Source of the DNA: Streptomyces cyaneus | GTDB lineage: Bacteria > Actinomycetota > Actinomycetes > Streptomycetales > Streptomycetaceae | NCBI RefSeq assembly: GCF_004028635.1 | Contig: NZ_RQJW01000005.1 | Span: 496,001 to 560,000, forward strand | Direction of reading: 5' to 3' | Length of the DNA stretch: 64,000 nt | Shown: piece by piece, positions 60,673-64,000 of the stretch | Layout: the number at the start of each line of letters is the position of its first letter | Position numbering within the stretch: the first letter of the stretch is position 1 | Translations under genes and position numbers: made by a program | Notes under the pieces: generated by a model | The model's input: the letters and a program-made list of their open reading frames with translations, nothing else | What the model was told of the DNA's origin: nothing | Databases searched by the model: none

Positions 60673-60716
60673 CCGAGGGCGGCACCCCCTGTCGGAACAG
60701 GGAGTGCCGCCCTCGG
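60673..60716. terminator. Bidirectional terminator between methyltransferase and groEL2
   Basis: CCGAGGGCGGCAC pairs with GTGCCGCCCTCGG, and CCCTGT with ACAGGG inside, giving a long near-perfect hairpin of 44 bases placed between the two convergent genes. Confidence 0.85.
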
Positions 60717-60754
60717 TACTTGCGGACCGGGTCCGAGCCTTCTTACGAAGAGGC

Positions 60755-62377
<1,623 letters not shown>

Positions 62378-62522
62378 GTGAAGTGGTCCCTCCAGGACTG
62401 GGGGTGATTCCTTCGGACCGCGCCCGCGCCCGCGACGGACGGCTCGCACACCTCGTGGTTCCTTGCCCCACCTGGCCTGCGGGCCTCACCGACCCGGTCC
62501 TTCTTTGTCACTCTCACCTTCA

Positions 62523-62567
62523 GAGTGCTAACGCCAATGATTAGCACTCGGCCCATGCGAGTGCAAG
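62523..62567 (-). promoter_or_regulatory. CIRCE (HrcA) operator with an extra half-site
   Basis: TTAGCACTC (62541-62549), nine bases, then GAGTGCAAG (62559-62567) is a CIRCE with two mismatches in one arm. A further GAGTGCTAA (62523-62531) lies exactly nine bases on the other side, so three half-sites are spaced 9 bases apart. In the gene's orientation TTGCAC and TAATCA, 17 bases apart, could be the -35 and -10, covered by the operator. Confidence 0.9.
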
Positions 62568-62694
62568 CGGCTCTCGGGGATCGGGCGGGGCGCTCGGCGG
62601 GGCGCGAACAGGACCCGGGCAGCCTCCCGGCAAGCTCCGGGCAGGCCACGCACAGGCCTGGCCACGGCGAGGGGCCCACACCCGGGCACGGCGA

Positions 62695-62728
62695 AGGGCC
62701 CGCACCCCGGGAGGTGCGGGCCCTTCGA
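62695..62728 (-). terminator. Terminator of the cold-shock gene
   Basis: GAAGGGCCCGCACC pairs perfectly with GGTGCGGGCCCTTC (14 bp) across a six-base loop. It lies 35-68 bases after the cold-shock stop and before the groEL2 promoter, insulating the two genes. Confidence 0.9.
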
Positions 62729-62762
62729 AGAAGAACGTCGCTGCTTTAAGTCGACGCGTGCT

Positions 62763-62969
62763 TCAGCCGGTCGCGAGCCGGACCATGTCCGCCTGCGGCC
62801 CCTTCTGACCCTGCGAGATCTCGAAATCGACTCGCTGGCCCTCTTCCAGGGTGCGGTACCCGTCCATCTGGATCGCGCTGTAGTGGACGAAAACATCCGC
62901 ACCACCGTCGACCGCGATGAAGCCGTACCCCTTCTCCGCGTTGAACCACTTGACGGTGCCCTGAGCCAT
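62763..62969 (-). CDS. Cold-shock protein (CspA-type)
   Basis: The 68-residue protein begins MAQGTVKWFNAEKGYGFIAV and has VFVHYSAIQMDGYRTLEEGQ and VDFEISQGQKGPQADMV, a complete cold-shock domain with the RNP1 and RNP2 aromatic residues. It acts as an RNA chaperone. GGGGAG precedes the ATG. It lies between the MoaD-like gene and groEL2 on the same strand but with its own terminator. Confidence 0.96.
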   Translation of the reverse strand: MAQGTVKWFNAEKGYGFIAVDGGADVFVHYSAIQMDGYRTLEEGQRVDFEISQGQKGPQADMVRLATG

Positions 62970-63427
62970 GCCTAACTCCCCTATTACTGGCCCTTGCACA
63001 GATCCACACTTCGCGGATCCGGGTCAGACCTCACCCCCCATCGGTCGGGGGCGTGCGCCGGAACGCGTCGACCGCGGCTGAATGTATCTGCCCAACTGCC
63101 GTCTGCAACAGGTCAATCGGACGAGAAATCCAGGCACGACCGGTCGGGAATGTGGGGACAATTCCCCTGACTTCAGGTCAAGTCGGACCCGATAAAAGGA
63201 ACAAAAGCCGCAAAAAACCCGCACACTTTGGCTACTTCTTGTCGGGCGCGCGGCAGAAATCAAGGGCCACCGACCCGTGAATCGGCGGCATGTTCCCCAA
63301 CTGTACCTCGCTCAACCACACAGAATTGCCCCCTCCGCTTCTCTCACGGAGGGGGCAATTCGATGAACTCTTGGTGACCGGTGTTACCAACGGTAATGAT
63401 CGGTCATTCGGTCAGCCTGTCAGAAGG
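62970..63427. other. Intergenic region, no gene seen
   Basis: Apart from the terminator at 63323-63361, this 458-base gap is the promoter and 5' untranslated region of the cold-shock gene. It is locally less GC-rich (around 63110-63310), as often for a long cold-shock 5' UTR. I see no further hairpin or ORF that I trust. Confidence 0.5.
63323..63361 (-). terminator. Terminator of the MoaD-like gene
   Basis: GAATTGCCCCCTCCG (63323-63337) pairs with CGGAGGGGGCAATTC (63347-63361), 15 perfect base pairs with a nine-base loop. It lies about 65 bases after the MoaD-like stop. Confidence 0.92.
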
Positions 63428-63703
63428 TCAGCCACCGGCCACGGCAGGAATGATGGAGACACCCGCACCGTCCGGCGTCGCCGTCTCCAGTCCCTGCTCG
63501 AAACGGACGTCGTCGTCATTGACGTACACATTGACGAACCGACGCAGCTTGCCCTGGTCGTCGAGAACCCGGGCGGCGATCCCGGTGTGGTTCTTCTCCA
63601 GATCGGCGATGACCTCGCCGAGGGTGGCACCTTCGGCGGCGACCTCGGCCTGCCCACCGGTGTAGGTGCGCAGGATGGTGGGGATGCGGACGTTGACGCT
63701 CAT
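63428..63703 (-). CDS. MoaD/ThiS-type (CysO-like) sulfur-carrier protein
   Basis: The 91-residue protein has the beta-grasp fold and the diagnostic terminal Gly-Gly (IIPAVAGG). The start MSVNVRIPTILRTYTGGQAE, the middle LGEVIADLEKN and LRRFVNVYVNDDDVRF closely recall mycobacterial CysO, which carries sulfur to O-phosphoserine for cysteine synthesis. It lies directly downstream of thrC, as it does in S. coelicolor (from memory), where its acceptor is unclear. A carrier role is well supported; the pathway is not. Confidence 0.88.
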   Translation of the reverse strand: MSVNVRIPTILRTYTGGQAEVAAEGATLGEVIADLEKNHTGIAARVLDDQGKLRRFVNVYVNDDDVRFEQGLETATPDGAGVSIIPAVAGG

Positions 63704-63747
63704 GCGGTGTGACCTCCGGTCGGGTATGCAGGTTCGGTGGGGCAGCG

Positions 63748-63785
63748 TCCCTAGGGGCGCGGGGAACTGCGCGACCAGCCCCCAC
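63748..63785. repeat. Intergenic repeat copy (reverse orientation)
   Basis: CCCTAGGGGCGCGGGGAACT followed by GCGCGACCAGCC is the reverse complement of the repeat at 42655-42895. It sits between the MoaD-like gene and thrC. Confidence 0.85.
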
Positions 63786-63807
63786 CGGCCCGCAGCGAGC
63801 AACGGTC

Positions 63808-64000
63808 TTAGACGAGCCCAGCCTCGCGGAACGAGTCCAGGCTGGGACGAATGGTCGCAGTAAGCCCCGTCCCGGCCACCGCATCCAGCGTCTTGAGACC
63901 ATCACCGGTGTTGAGAACAACCGTCGTCTTCGTCGGGTCGAGCACACCGCTCTCGATCAGCTTGCGCGTCACACCCACGGTCACCCCACCCGCGGTCTCC
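63808..64000 (-). CDS. thrC: Threonine synthase ThrC, C-terminal end (partial)
   Basis: The minus strand reads ETAGGVTVGVTRKLIESGVL, then TTVVLNTGDGLKTLDAV and TATIRPSLDSFREAGLV before a TAA at 63808-63810. This is the C-terminal end of the PLP-dependent threonine synthase, which converts O-phosphohomoserine to threonine. The rest lies beyond the window. The upstream part of the neighbourhood (MoaD-like gene, cold-shock gene, groEL2) matches the S. coelicolor order as I remember it. Confidence 0.93.
   Translation of the reverse strand, partial: ETAGGVTVGVTRKLIESGVLDPTKTTVVLNTGDGLKTLDAVAGTGLTATIRPSLDSFREAGLV

Noticed and set aside
62523..62549. GAGTGCTAA-N9-TTAGCACTC as the CIRCE itself
   Set aside because: The half-sites are in the opposite order to the CIRCE consensus; the real element is formed by 62541-62567, and this is an additional half-site.
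63024..63263. 79-residue minus-strand open frame in the cold-shock 5' region
   Set aside because: No RBS, unnatural composition (basic, Ser/Arg/Cys) and position in a probable 5' UTR.

Overview
The window is chromosomal DNA from a Streptomyces (or very close relative). The reasons are very high GC with strong third-position GC bias, many GTG/TTG starts, Scr1-type XRE/DUF397 pairs, mqnB-mqnD of the futalosine menaquinone route, GroEL2 under a CIRCE operator next to a cold-shock gene, a MoaD-like gene and thrC, and a UUA (bldA-type) leucine codon in one accessory gene. From memory the order of the right half resembles the S. coelicolor SCO4293-SCO4330 region; this was not checked by any search.

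Left part (1-8.6 kb): the end of an NCS2 purine permease gene, a DUF2530 protein, a CtpE-like P-type ATPase, two tandem secreted Ig-like paralogues that share a promoter block, a secreted trypsin homologue that has lost two catalytic residues and carries FG-GAP repeats, and a small secreted protein. Effector region (8.6-20.5 kb): a 1184-residue secreted ALF-repeat/coiled-coil protein ending in a colicin E3-type ribonuclease domain with two likely immunity/accessory genes; a sacsin-like ATPase; tiny membrane proteins; a type I membrane protein; and a PrsW intramembrane protease fused to a CdiA-CT RNase A-like toxin domain, with a UUA codon at its catalytic motif and a two-domain CdiI-type immunity gene.

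Regulatory/nuclease module A (20.4-24.4 kb): DUF397, Scr1 XRE regulator, HATPase, a winged-helix/zinc-ribbon protein behind a two-hairpin leader, and a frameshifted, partly duplicated PD-(D/E)XK protein. A related module B is at 52.7-57.0 kb with the same regulator pair, a paralogous winged-helix/zinc-ribbon gene behind an analogous leader, and a Uma2 nuclease-like gene. The recurrence of this layout is the best candidate here for an undescribed system.

Housekeeping stretch (24.4-51 kb): DUF3027, an MFS permease, DUF2771-mqnB-mqnD, a cold-shock protein, a HAD phosphatase, a membrane protein, the XPB helicase with its helicase-associated partner (separated by two tiny secreted peptides and an unusual UPF0114-IstB fusion), a GT87 glycosyltransferase, a HelD-family RNA polymerase motor ATPase, cutC, several small metabolic enzymes, and the murQ pair with its RpiR-type regulator, whose promoter appears leaderless. 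Right end (51-64 kb): an alpha/beta hydrolase, a HAD enzyme, module B, an MFS exporter and an Old Yellow Enzyme sharing an operator-like motif, a methyltransferase, groEL2 with three CIRCE half-sites, a cold-shock gene, a CysO-like sulfur carrier and the 3' end of thrC. Functional names come from recognised motifs and remembered family resemblance; no database search was possible.
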